From the NCBI GenBank assembly GCA_019009955.1, contig CM032230.1, positions 8,238,001-8,302,000 of the forward strand: DNA of 64,000 nucleotides, given 5' to 3'. A program made the position numbers and the translations under genes. The notes below the pieces were generated by a model. That model had not been told where the DNA came from. It was given only the letters and a program-made list of their open reading frames with translations, and did not search any database. This document shows positions 34,828 to 46,200 of this stretch, in pieces (positions within the stretch are counted from its first letter, which is position 1; every line of letters starts with the position of its first letter). Origin of the DNA: Riptortus pedestris. Its lineage: Eukaryota > Arthropoda > Insecta > Hemiptera > Alydidae.

Positions 34828-34943
34828 GGACCTCATTTTCGTCATCTCCTGGGTAGGATCGATGGACATTTGAAGAAATTTTTCGAAACTCGCATCATGA
34901 GTACGACCTCAATAGCTGATTTCCCTTAAGGGAAATCTGCTAA
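34199..34943 (+). mobile_element. Family B element, complete reference copy
   Basis: Clear bounded copy of 745 bases. It starts GTCCGTCACGCAGGGGCTGC (stem ACGCAG/CTGCGT), then GCAGATTTCCC and its inverse GGGAAATCTGC 20 bases later. A C run lies at 34612-34622 and a TA tract at 34751-34821. It ends TTTCCCTTAAGGGAAATC followed by TGCTAA. Its first 500 bases are nearly identical to 63073-63620. No coding sequence. Confidence 0.85.
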
Positions 34944-35733
34944 CAGCTAATGTAATGGCTGAAATCGACGTGGCGGGGGAGGGGAGTAAGAAAATTAGTA
35001 ATATCTCAGTTATTATGAGTAGTATCGAAAATTTTTATAGGACCAATCCTGTTAAAATATTGATGCTTTATAATTATCGTTCTATACATTCTTTTGTAGC
35101 TCAAATATTAATCAAATTTGTAAATTCGTACTTTAGAAGGGGGGGGGGGTCTTGAATAAAATACTCGTAATATTCACATACACTTTTTCTGGACCAAAGA
35201 GCATCATGGAATTTCGGGAAACAGGCTCGCTGATTTATAGGTAAAATCAGCCCGAAAAGATACCACAATTCAAGAATGCTACTACAAAATCACATTTAAA
35301 AGCATAATAACAAATAGGTACGATTAATAAATGCCAACAGAAATGGTATGTGGACAACACTTAAAATTATTTATTCCAGACATTAAAGAGTATTTAGGAC
35401 TAAAAGAACACCAATAAGCAATTACTTGACCCAATTATTAACAGGAAATGGAAGAATAAACTCTAACATTAATCGTTTTGGCCTAACATCAACCAAATTG
35501 TAACTGTACCTTTACAGACACTTACTCTATAATTGTAGACTACTAAAGGAGCAAAGAAAGAAGTTTACAACAGAAGTATAACGTCTCAAAGACAATTGCC
35601 GTGTTGAGGAAAACATATTTTATAAATACTATAAACCAAAAAGTATGCTCAACAGGAGTATATTTGCATGGAAACTGGACAATTGTTAATTTATTTACTT
35701 AAACTAATTTAATTCACCATTGTAGCCTATATC
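34944..35733. other. Family B fragment then unassigned AT-rich DNA
   Basis: Bases 34950-35160 carry B interior words and an 11-base G run (35138-35148). Nothing is recognised in 35160-35733. Confidence 0.5.
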
Positions 35734-35867
35734 CCCAGATTTCTCTTAAGGGAAATCAGCTATTGAGGTCGTACTCATGACGCGATTTTCGACAAATTTC
35801 TTCAAATGTCCATTGATACCCGGAGATGACTACAAGGTCCGTTCAAAACTGTATATATGTATGTGTG

Positions 35868-35913
<46 letters not shown>

Positions 35914-36401
35914 TTGTCTGTTAATGCTTTTTAGCGGTCGCCATTTATGTTTGATCGTTGCCAAATTCGATATTTAAACGTTTTATGTCAAACTAAAGAT
36001 TAAGTTCGTTATGGGCTGAAATTTGACCAGTGTGAAGGAGGGGGGGGGGGTGCTTAGAGGCGTGAATTTCGAATATTCTTAATATCTTCGTTATTAAGCA
36101 TTGGATCAAAAAATTGCATAGAACCTATCTTATTGCAAATTTAATGTTCTATAAATGTTATACGTACGTTTTTTTCATTATCTTGATTATTAACCGAGAT
36201 ATTTGCATTTTTTTAGGTTTTAGCCTTCAGTAAAACCCTACTCCTACTCCTATTAAATTAACATTAAAGTGGTTATGAAGGACTTTATTTGTACTAAATA
36301 CCAAATATTGTTCTCATTGAACTTACAAGTTTAGAGATATATGGTAATACGTGACGCACGTGGGAGATCTGCTTTGTTAACGCAGTCCCTGATGGACAGA
36401 C
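35734..36401 (-). mobile_element. Family B element
   Basis: From CAGATTTCTCTTAAGGG to GTGGGAGATCTGCTTTG and ACGCAGTCCCTGATGGACAG. TA tract 35875-35907 and a G run at 36042-36051. Confidence 0.8.
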
Positions 36402-36980
36402 TTCTTCTATTGTAAATAGTAATTTAATAAATCACTTTTTTATTATATTTTATATTAAAAATAAGCTTTTGATGCCAAATAAATCATATGTACAAAAATA
36501 AACTCCCTTTCTTTAGGTTACTTGAGAAAGGAAATAAATGTATTAAGAAAAAAACTTCTCTCTCTTGCTTCTATTAACATATTCGTTCATAAAATATGTT
36601 TAAATTGTCAGTAGGATTGTAAACACTTAGCTCGAATTGCAACACAATGTGTGTAGTAGAGTGTAGATTGGAGATGTAATGCCATTAGAATAGCGTGTGA
36701 ATGTTTCCCAGCGAATCTTCCAAGGAGGTAGGCCACGAAGCGTGACTAGATGCAACGAGGTAGGACATCCTCCTTACATCTCCAAGTGCCGTACTAGCGT
36801 TTATACCTCTATGTACATACACACAACTACAATTATTCTGACTCAATATGGTCTATGCGGGATAGAAATGGTTACTGTCTGCAGGAGAAAAATATTTAAA
36901 ATCTTAAATATTAGTTCTGTAAGGAAATGTATTTGAGCGTATATTCGTAAGATTAAAGTTATTGTTATTTATTAAAGTTC

Positions 36981-37202
36981 TGGAGCTCAGGTTAGCCATG
37001 CGAGTTAAAGCGTTGACCTTTATCTCATATGGTAAACCTAGAGTGGCGAGTTCGATTCTTGCCTGGGCAAAGGAAATTATTTAGTGACGAAATTCATTAA
37101 ATAACGTCCTAAAATCCCACCCTGGCTAGAAAAGGGTGGTAACCTGTAGATAACCCGTCCCGATTAGCCTAAGTTGCAAAAAGTAGATAATAATAATAAT
37201 AA
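36981..37202 (+). mobile_element. SINE (family S), best copy with target-site duplication
   Basis: About 222 bases: GAGCTCAGGTTAGCCATGCG (A-box region), GGCGAGTTCGATTCTTGCC (B box), body CACCCTGGCTAGAAAAGGG, tail GATAATAATAATAATAA. TTATTAAAGTTC occurs at both edges (36969-36980 and 37203-37214), a 12-base target-site duplication. The TTAAAGCG after the A box and long spacing suggest a class II (Leu/Ser-type) tRNA ancestor. Confidence 0.9.
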
Positions 37203-37214
37203 TTATTAAAGTTC

Positions 37215-37780
37215 AATTCATGCATATATGGGGACGGGTAATCTATTGGTTAGTATCACTTTATACCTGAAGTTTGGAAATAGGAAAGTACGAATAACTC
37301 GCTGAACACGTAAGTTACGAAAACCCATAAATAGTACAATTGCAGACCATCAATAGCTTAACAAGATTGGTCTTATAACATTTTGAGACCCGACTCATAA
37401 TAACGAAAACATTTTGAATTTTTGAATTTCCCCTATCTGAACCCACACTATTCCAGGTCCGACTCAGTCAATAACAAATATGATCTTTAGTGTTAACTGA
37501 AACGGTTAAATATCGGTTAAATATGATGTAGATCAAGTGACATTTTCGAAACAAGAACGAAAAATCTTAATTGATGACGCCACTGAACAAGGAATCAGCA
37601 TGTTTCTCGGATAATAAAGGTCTCTTGAAAACCAAATTTGGTATTTAAGTTTAGAATATAGTGGTTCAAGATATCGCAGCTCAATGCTAATATGACATGA
37701 GAATGACTGGGGGTTTACAAAAGGCTGAAAAAAATAAATGAATATCTCGGTTAATATTCAAGGTAGGGAAATAGAAATCA
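37215..37780. repeat. Family B internal fragments
   Basis: Interior B words are present (TCATAATAACGAAAACATTTTG, ATCAAGTGACATTTTCGAAAC, GTATTTAAGTTTAGAATATAG). No complete termini. Confidence 0.5.
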
Positions 37781-38168
37781 GTCCCGTTGGAACTGCGTAA
37801 ACTAAGCATATTTCCCAGGCGATGATATAAAACACTTTTGATCTCAAATGAAACATATTCCGTATTTCTATGAAAAAAGAAAGAAAAGATGAGTAGAAGT
37901 GAGCGGCAAGGAGAGGGGTCTAACTGAAGGCTGAAAAGAAAATAGCACGAATTACTCACCGAATAGTTGTGTTACGAAAAAAATAAATAGGACAATAATT
38001 GTAGGGCAACAATAGTTTAACAACATTGGGTTTATAACATTTTACGATCAGACTCATAATAACGACAGTATTTTGAATTTTCGAATTCCCCACCCCTCTA
38101 ATCCAGGCACGAGGATAATGATTAAACAAACATTGCGACCTCTAGAGGGGTAACAGAATATATATAGG

Positions 38169-38221
<53 letters not shown>

Positions 38222-38545
38222 TAAATTGGTATTCTGGCAGGTGGAAATGACTTCTAATGTAGCTAGGATGAAAGAATTGGATACGCTTCCACTATAACAA
38301 TTTATTAAAACGGCAGAGCGCTTTCGATACAGTGCATCATCGTCAGTGCCCGGACGTGCTGGATGTTGAGCTGACGGCTCTTGGAGACTGGCCAGTCTAG
38401 CTCCAAGAGCCGTCAGCTCAACATCCAGGCTCTTCGGACACTGACGATGATGCACTGCAACGAAAGCAATTTTTCAAATTATTTTCAAAAATCGAGACTT
38501 GAGTAGAACCTCGATAGCTGATTTACCTTAAGGGAAATCTGTTAA
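37781..38545 (+). mobile_element. Family B element carrying a foldback insert
   Basis: 5' end GTCCCGTTGGAACTGCGTAAAC (diverged) and GCATATTTCCC; 3' end TTTACCTTAAGGGAAATCTG then TTAA. A TA tract lies at 38171-38218 and the GC-rich hairpin at 38320-38467 sits between TA tract and 3' end. Confidence 0.7.
38320..38467. repeat. 148-bp perfect-looking foldback, Penelope/hammerhead-like
   Basis: Two arms of about 70 bases are reverse complements with few mismatches around a short loop (GCTTTCG ... GGCTCTTGGAG on the left, CTCCAAGAGCC ... CGAAAGC on the right). Each arm contains CTGACGATGATGCACTG followed closely by CGAAAGC, the CUGANGA ... GAAA arrangement of hammerhead ribozymes as seen at Penelope-like element ends. 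In the minus-strand reading of the left arm the intervening bases GATGC-ACT-GTATC can pair as stem II. Confidence 0.5.
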
Positions 38546-39307
38546 AATGTATAAAATAAAATTCATTAGAAATTTATAATTCTGACAATATTAGTTACAT
38601 ACAAATTTTCGTTCCGACTTATAGTAGCAGAGATATTTTGAATTTCCAGTAATCCGTTCTCTAAGGGTAATTTCAGCCATTGCTTAATATAATCTTGAGT
38701 TTACCATGAAACGGATAAATATTGAGTATGGTGTTGATGTGATGTAGAAACGTTTAAATTAAGGACGTAAAATGTGAGCACGTCAAACCAAAATATTTAC
38801 ACATATCTCATACAGTTGAAATTCAATTAAAAGAATATTTGGTATTTAAGCTTGGAATAGGGTGTTGTAAATTGTTATATGGGGACCGGGACTATTAGCG
38901 AACATTAAAGGGAGATGGTCTCTTTTATTTAAGTGTATTATCCTTTATAATGCCTGGATATTAGATGTTTACCATAATAAAATAATATGTATACAATGGA
39001 ATAAGTGGAGTTGTGTAATGAAAAACCGCAAGTGGGACCTGCTATTGTTTGTGTGTAAACAAAGGTCATTCATAATAACATAACTTTGGGGAAGGATTGT
39101 AAAACTTCCTCGCTAGTCCAAGGACAACAAATCTAAATCTATTTTGAAGATATCATAAAAAGTATGGCATTTCATTGAAAATTCTAAAGTTATGGCCGCT
39201 GGAGAAGTACTGGAGGTGGAGAAGGTTATGAGGTTGAATATTGATTGAAGAGATTCTTCAGGGGTCACACAATTATGCCACACCAAGTCTCAGTCATTTA
39301 TAAAAAA
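38546..39307. other. Family B fragments and unassigned sequence
   Basis: B-like interior words occur to about 38870 (ATTTCCAGTAATCCG, GGTATTTAAGCTTGGAATAG). The remainder to 39300 is unassigned with no coding signal. Confidence 0.45.
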
Positions 39308-39933
39308 GTCCGTCACGCAGGGGCTGCGTAAACTAAGCAGATTTCCCACGTGAAGTTTCACATTAGAGAAATCTGCCTATTAATAACAGTAGAAGCAACG
39401 AATCACTAAGCCATTTCACGAGGGACGGACAGTTACGGAAACGACCGAATTAGCTTTCGGCGGAAAGTCCCGAACATAGCCCACTTCTACTGACCACACA
39501 ATACAAATGCAAATATCTCGGTTAATATTCAAAATACAGAATAAATGTATACAACAATATTTAAAGTACATACAATTTTCAATAAGATTGGTTCTAAACA
39601 ATTTTTCGATCCGACGCATAATAACGGAGATATATTGAATTTCCAAAATTCCCCCCTCTAAGGACCCCTCCCCCTCCTTCCCACTGGTCACATTTCAGTC
39701 ATTAAAGAACTAGATCTTTCTTTTTACATGAAACGTTTAAATATCGAGTTTGGCAACGATGAAAGGAAAATTGGGGCCGCTAGACAAATATATATATATA
39801 TATATATATAGTTTTGAACGACCTCATTTCCGTCATCTTCTGGGTACAATCGATGGACATTTGAAGAAATTTTTCGAAAATCGCGTCATGAGTACAACCT
39901 CAATAGCTGATTTCGTTTAAGGAAATCTACTAA
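39308..39933 (+). mobile_element. Family B element
   Basis: GTCCGTCACGCAGGGGCTGC start with GCAGATTTCCC and its inverse GAGAAATCTGCC; TA tract 39787-39811; ends GATTTCGTTTAAGGAAATC then TACTAA. Confidence 0.85.
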
Positions 39934-39959
39934 AAAAATGACGATTTAAGGGGGGTGGG

Positions 39960-40557
39960 AGTAACACGGGAACTTGGGACACTGTGTATACGTATCATTA
40001 CCAAACTCGATATTTAATCGTTTTATGTAAAAAAATCAAGTTCATTCATGGCTGAAATCTAACTAGTGGGAGAGGGGATTCAGAGAGGGATTTTCAAAAA
40101 TTCGAAATATCTCCGTTATTATACGCCGCTTCGAAAAATTGTATATAACCAATCATATTGCAAATTAAATGTACGAGTGCCATACACATTAATATATGCA
40201 TTTATACGCTATCTTGAATATTAAACGAGATATCTTCATTTTTCAGCTTTCAGTGAACCCCACTTAGAAGTGGTTTCATTCAAATTAATATGTTATATTC
40301 AGATATATTTCAGTAACTGCTTTTCTGTCCGATCTAGAATATTTCTATCTATCTAAAAAGCTCTATGAGGTTGGCTGGCCTGTTTGTTTACAATTCTGAC
40401 GAGTTTAAAACTTGTAAATTCACTGAAAGACTTCTTATTACCGTTTGTATCAACTCACTTACTATTAACGGTGGGTTACCAGAATGTATATTTATCTATT
40501 GTAAACCTTCACGCGGGAAATCTGCTTAGTTTACTCAGCCCTGCGTGACAGACTAGA
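39960..40557 (-). mobile_element. Family B element, hairpin end missing
   Basis: Interior words (CCAAACTCGATATTTAATCG, AAATATCTCCGTTATTATACG) lead to the terminus GCGGGAAATCTGCTTAGTTT and GCGTGACAGAC. The other end is absent. Confidence 0.7.
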
Positions 40558-41800
40558 ACCTAGCCTCAATAGGAACCAATTTTACGATCGCTAGCCCCCA
40601 AGTATCCCGTTTATGTTGAAGCAGGTTTAGGGATAAGCGTTGGGTAACTATCTGTGGGGATAAGCTGGCAAATCCTGTAAATGGCCGAACTAAACGATCA
40701 GCGGAAGTGAACGATTGGAACGAACTGTGCAAGAACAGTTTCAAACTACTTGCTGCTTCTAAACAACTGTAAAATATCTTCGTCCAAGTTATACATTTAC
40801 CGTTTGCTCTTTCACTACAGTTACTGCTGGGATCAGCAGCCACTTACCTCAGCAGTGTCTATTCAAATACGACTTAAATTTAAAAAAAAAAATCTGTCAC
40901 CCAGGAGCTGCGTAAACTAAACAAATATACAACCTGATGGAACATGTCACGCTGATTATCACATCTCGCCAAGTATTCTGTACATTTCCCTAAGAAGCAA
41001 AATCAAATTGAAATATTTGATATTCAAATGAGATGTTTAGTGGCTAAAGTACTTAAAGGGAAAAATCGATGAGTTGAAGTGGGAGTTTGCAAAAGCAGAA
41101 AAAGATAACTCTCTCAATATTCCAGTTAGAGAAAACATATATAGAGCAATATCTTTGGAAAATTGAAATATTAAGATTGGTAGATATGAACGGACCTCAT
41201 GTTCGCCATTCCATTTTGAGCACTGAGCCATAAATATAACCTCAGTTGTATTTTCTTATGGGTAAATTAAGGACACTGGCTTTAAGGATTGTTTTGTTGC
41301 TTGGCTGCATTGTCGCTTACACCATTTCTCTTGGGCAGACTGGAGGTATATTAAAGTAGTAGTCTGGATGCTCATACTGGCTAATAGTCTATCATTAGTC
41401 AGCTGATGCAGGCTACTGGCTACCGAGGGATGGCTGTCTAACAATTATTGACCTCAGAGGGAAGCTTCTCAACTCTTCCGGATGATTTTATCGTTAAATA
41501 GTCTCGTGCAGAGGTAACAAGAAACTACCGCAGATGACTGACATCCTTTACACGATTTCCTTCCCACGGGAACAACCTCCGAGTGTAGCCCATAGGCACA
41601 ACAATAATTGCACTGTTACAGAACTTGAGAAATTTGGATTCTGTTCTCAATCAAACAAGCCCTGCCAATATGTAGATTAATCTAGTGTTAATCAGCCATG
41701 ATTGAACAGTGGTAGTTTATGTTGTTGACATTGTGTAATTAGATTCCAGGAGTTAGTACGCATGCTCTGATATCAGGCGAGTTCTATAATATACTAAAGG
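40558..41800. other. Mostly unassigned; one B terminus
   Basis: 40560-40850 is GC-richer with an open minus-strand frame of about 96 codons that I do not recognise. A B start is at 40892-40930 (TCTGTCACCCAGGAGCTGCG). No supported gene. Confidence 0.4.
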
Positions 41801-41990
41801 GCTCAGGTTAGCCATGTGCGTTAAAGCGTTGGCCTTAATCTCACATTGTAAACCTAGAGTGACGAGTTAGGTTCCCGTCTGGGCAATAGGATTTTTTTTT
41901 TATGACGAACTCATTAAATAAAATTCTTAGTCCCAACTCTGGCTAGAAAAGGGTGGTAACCTTTATATAACATGGCGTGGTCATTAAAAA
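41801..41990 (+). mobile_element. SINE (family S)
   Basis: GCTCAGGTTAGCCATGTGCG head, GACGAGTTAGGTTCCCGTCTG (B box with changes), GGCTAGAAAAGGGTGGTAAC body, short A-rich end. Confidence 0.75.
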
Positions 41991-42057
41991 ATAATCATGA
42001 GACATTTAAAGCATCTTGTTAATTTGCCTTTAAGCAAAGATTAATAGATCAACAAGC

Positions 42058-42560
42058 CCGTCACGAAGGGGCTGCGTAAAGTAAGCAGATTTCCAAGGTG
42101 CTGAAACGATGAAGATCTGGGCATTCTAATCATTATATATATCTTCTTTATAGAACGCAAACTCATAATTGGTGACGTCATAACACGACTTCTTTGCATC
42201 TATCTCACATAAAGGTTTTCTTTGAAAAGCAATATTTGGGATTTATGCTTGGAAGAAGAAGTTTCACGATATATTGGCTTCTTGTAAACGCGCAATGTCT
42301 GTATGTGGGGGAGGGGGTAATATATAAGGATAGAGAAAAGGGGAAAACAACATTTATAAAACATTACATGTGCAACAAAATTGATTTTATACCATTTTTC
42401 GATCTGAATCATAGTAACGGCAACATTTGGATTTTTTGAAATTCACTCCTCTAAACCCTCCCCCTTCCGGACTCATTTCAGCCGTTAACGAACTTGATTT
42501 TAGTTAAGTTTTATATGAAACTCTTATATATAGCGGTTGGTAACAATTAAACAAAAATTG
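42058..42560 (+). mobile_element. Family B element, 5' half
   Basis: GCCCGTCACGAAGGGGCTGCG and GTAAGCAGATTTCC start, then interior words; lacks TA tract and hairpin end. Confidence 0.65.
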
Positions 42561-42892
42561 CGTAATTCACGGTTGGCAGTTATAAATTTTGAGATGAGAG
42601 GGTGATATAATAATATTGTAAATTTAATATCTTATAACAATTCTTATATATTGTACATTTTTCTCTATCCTAAATATTATCAGAGATATTAGCATTTATT
42701 AATTTCCAACCTCCAGTAAGACACGCCTAAACACATCACGTCATGATGACGTCACACCGAAAATGACACGTATCGCCCACAATAATATTTCAATCAAAAC
42801 AAAATTTGATATTTAAGCTTCTAAAAAGTGGTTCATATTATAACAGCTTATTGTTTATACGACATGAGTAGGAGTGGGGACCTGCTCATTGA

Positions 42893-43072
42893 CAGCTATT
42901 GAGGTTGTGCTGATTAAGTGATTTTTGGAAAATGTCTTCAAATGTCCATCGAGCCTGCCTAGTAGATGACGAAAATGATTATATGTTCATAATGAGACCA
43001 GTAGTGTGTCATTTCAGAAGGTGGGAAATCTGCCTAATTTCCTCAGCCCCTGTGTGGCAGAGGTTTTCCTCC
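42893..43072 (-). mobile_element. Short family B element
   Basis: Miniature copy: CAGCTATTGAGGTTGTGCTG on one side, GGTGGGAAATCTGCCTAATT and CAGCCCCTGTGTGGCAGAGG on the other, with only about 100 bases between. Confidence 0.65.
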
Positions 43073-43455
43073 GAGGAAGATGGTTCGGCGATGGTGTATC
43101 TCTAACTCCGAGGGCGATCATTGCAGACTTTTCCGCTCCAGTTGCTCGCCAATAGCTTTGGAAAGTAAAACACCGGCGTCACCTTCAAGCTCCTTTACCC
43201 CCAGCGACAATACTCCACGGCCCGTACTACGGACAACAGCCTTAAAAAAATATCCCCAAGAAAAGGCCAAGCTAAATGACTTTTCTCTTTCTAGAATGAG
43301 TTTTCCATTCTTTCACTTTTTTGTGGTCCACTCAACGGGTTAATTGATTAGCTAAAGCGGTCCTAAACAGCCTTCCGGATTCCTATGTCAGGATGTCCAG
43401 AATAAAATAGCAGTACTTTTAGGGAGGAGAAGGGATCCACTGGTACTGACAAAAA

Positions 43456-44207
43456 GTCCGTCACGCAGGGGCTGCGTAAACTAAGCAGATTTCCCACGCG
43501 AAGGTTTACAATAGATAAATATGCATATAGCTAACACTACCGGGAATGCCCAGTAAACATACAATACAAGTTAATAATCTCTACAACGGAAAGCGGCTGA
43601 ATTATACACATACAGGCCAGCCAACCTCGTAGTGCTGCATAGATAGACCGGAAGGACAAACAATTAATGAAATATATCTGAATATAACATATTAATTTTA
43701 TTGAAAACTATTTCCTAAAGCTAGTGCTGTAATTTGTAATGAATCAAAATCAGTTTTATCTCAATCACTCAAATTTTAGTAATCCAAAAACGTATCTCAC
43801 AAAGTAACGGCTCAATGAAAACAATATTTGTTATTTAGGCTTCGAAATAATGTGGTTTTTACATAACAGGTAATTGTTTATGTAACACTAGTATAAATGG
43901 GGGTTTACTGAAGGCTAAAAACTGAAGAATGCAAATATCTCGGTTAATATTCAGATAGATAATAAATCTATATAACAATATTAATTGTACATTTAATTTG
44001 CAATAAGAATTATTATATACACTTTTTCGATCCTACTTATATCAACGGAGGTTATTTCGAATTTTCAAAATTCACCCCTCTAAACCCCCCCTTCAACCTT
44101 GTCCGATTTCAGCCGTCAACGAACTAGATCTTTCTTTTTACATAAAACGAATAAATATTGGGTTTGGTAACAATTAAATTATAATTGCGACTGCTAGAGA
44201 GGTAACA

Positions 44208-44268
<61 letters not shown>

Positions 44269-44362
44269 TTGAACGGACCTCTTTTTAGTAATCTACTAGG
44301 TACGATCGATAGACATTTGAAGAAAAATTTCGAAAATTCCGTCATGAGTACGACCTCCAAAG
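43456..44362 (+). mobile_element. Family B element
   Basis: GTCCGTCACGCAGGGGCTGC start, interior, TA tract 44213-44265, then CATTTGAAGAAAAATTTCG and TCATGAGTACGACCTC; the terminal hairpin is replaced by other sequence. Confidence 0.75.
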
Positions 44363-44479
44363 GCCAGTATATGTCGATGAATGTCACGGAGCGAAATATT
44401 AAAATTGGTTGAATATTGTGGAGGAACCTAGGGAAAATGTCAGTGAGACGTGGAAATGTTTGGCGGACTTGAGTCCCTC

Positions 44480-44853
44480 AACTATTGAGGTTGTACTCAT
44501 GACGCGAATTCCGGAAAACTTCCACAAACGTCTTTCGATCCTACCTAGGGATAACAATAATGAGGTGCGTTCAAAATTACACACACACACACACACACAT
44601 TTGTCTATTAACACTCTAGCAGTCGCAATTTTTGTTCGATCGTTACAGAACTCCACATTAAATGGTTTTATATAAATCTGCTGATAAAGTTAGTTGACTG
44701 AAATCCGGATCGAGCCAAGGGAGATTTGTTAGTTGTGTGTGTGTGTGTGTGATATTTGAATTTTTTGTAAACACCCGTTTGTAAATCCTTTTAGCGTTAC
44801 CCAACGCCTTTGAAATCTGCTTAGTTTCGGTATCCACTGCGTGGCATTCTCTT
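44480..44853 (-). mobile_element. Family B element, diverged
   Basis: CAACTATTGAGGTTGTACTC start, an (AC)n tract at 44580-44600 where other copies have TA, and the terminus AAATCTGCTTAGTTTCGG with CACTGCGTGGCA. Confidence 0.6.
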
Positions 44854-45527
44854 TAAGGTTCATTTATCTCCATATCGAACGCTATTTATATGTGGAGTAT
44901 TGAGTTAGTCTAATGAACTATCCCATTATCCGCAATCATCGAATTGCAGCTTATTTCCCCGTCAGGCAAGTGATCCATTGATAAAACATCCCACGTAATA
45001 GGCAGGCTAATGTAAATATAATCAAGGAAGCGGTTCTATTATCATGTGGGCAGAGGAACATTCTATTAGCGCCGTATTCAGCTGATCCTCTTACAACAGC
45101 TGTCAACACTTCTTGTTAGCACATTTATAGCAAATGACTCTCAGAAGTTCATGGCCGAAGGACGACGGGAGCGACAGTAGTCCGGATGACATAAAGATGA
45201 GAATTAATTTGGGAACACCTGGCAGGATTAATAGTGGACTAAAAGGCACACAAATCCCACAGAATGTTCAACTGTGATCATTTCTAAAAGAAGCATAACC
45301 AGTTATGGAAATTGGATGCAAGCACATAGACACTCAAGGTTTAAATAGAAGATATATAATTATTTTCAATTATGAAGTCACGAATATTGAGCATCTAGAC
45401 GATCGTTAGCATATCCATAACTAATGTAATGTTTCAACATTTTAAGAGAAGATGAAATACTAAAGTGTCATATCAGCACGTGGAAAATCTGCTTAGTTTA
45501 CATTGCCCTTGAGTGGCTAAGTTTTTG
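44854..45527 (+). repeat. Left arm of long inverted repeat
   Basis: Matches the reverse complement of 49733-50394 over its full length (for example TTATCATGTGGGCAGAGG here and CCTCTGCCCACATGATAA there). It ends with a B-like terminus, CACGTGGAAAATCTGCTTAG. No open frame. Confidence 0.85.
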
Positions 45528-45744
45528 TCGAAAATTCAAAATATCCCCGATACTATACGTCGGATCCAAATATTGAGCCAATCTACAGTAATTTAATTAT
45601 CCATAACCTCCTTTTAATACACTTAATAAACATGTTTTATTATTATGAAGTAAAATGTCAAGTGAGGGTCTGCTGCTTTACTAAATTTTGAGTAGATTCA
45701 GAATATGACATAAAACAAGGGGGATTCCCATTTGAAATAAGAAA

Positions 45745-46200
45745 GACAGCCAAGAAATTATATTATTATTAGTTATCCATAAGTCATAATCTGTTATATC
45801 TCTTAGTGAATCCTGTAAAATAAAACATCATAATTTAGTTAGTCAAGAAATCATACATTAATGATCTATAAGTTATAATCTGATAAATCTATTTGTGAAT
45901 TTTCTAAATTGAACACTCACAATCTAGTCAAAGAAATCATATTATTAGTGATTTATATGTTATAGCCTGATAAATCTATTCGTGAATGCTCTAAAATAAA
46001 ACATCATAATTTAGTTAGAGTCAAGAAATCATATTAGTGACCTACAAGTTATAATCTGATAAATCTATTAGTGAATTCTCTAAATTGAACACTCACAATC
46101 TAGTCAGAATCAAGAAATCATATTATTAATTGTCTATCAGTTATAATCTGTTAGATCCAATAGTGAATTCTATAAGATGAAAACTCTCATTCTGTGAATG
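45745..46200. repeat. AT-rich tandem array, ~89-bp unit
   Basis: Five units marked by ATAATCTG at 45786, 45875, 45962 (as ATAGCCTG), 46051 and 46143; spacing 87-92. Alternate units share AAATAAAACATCATAATT or AAATTGAACACTCACAATC, giving a ~178-bp dimer pattern. Confidence 0.85.

Noticed and set aside
36990..37050. Possible tRNA gene
   Set aside because: A- and B-box-like words are present but the fold is degenerate and the sequence continues into a repeated body and TAA tail, so it is a SINE.
40553..40843. 96-codon minus-strand frame
   Set aside because: Starts at a family B end and matches nothing recognisable; part of it repeats B-terminal sequence.
43080..43343. GC-richer 87-codon open frame
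   Set aside because: Composition is suggestive, but no recognisable protein, no clear splice sites and it directly follows a B terminus; left unannotated.
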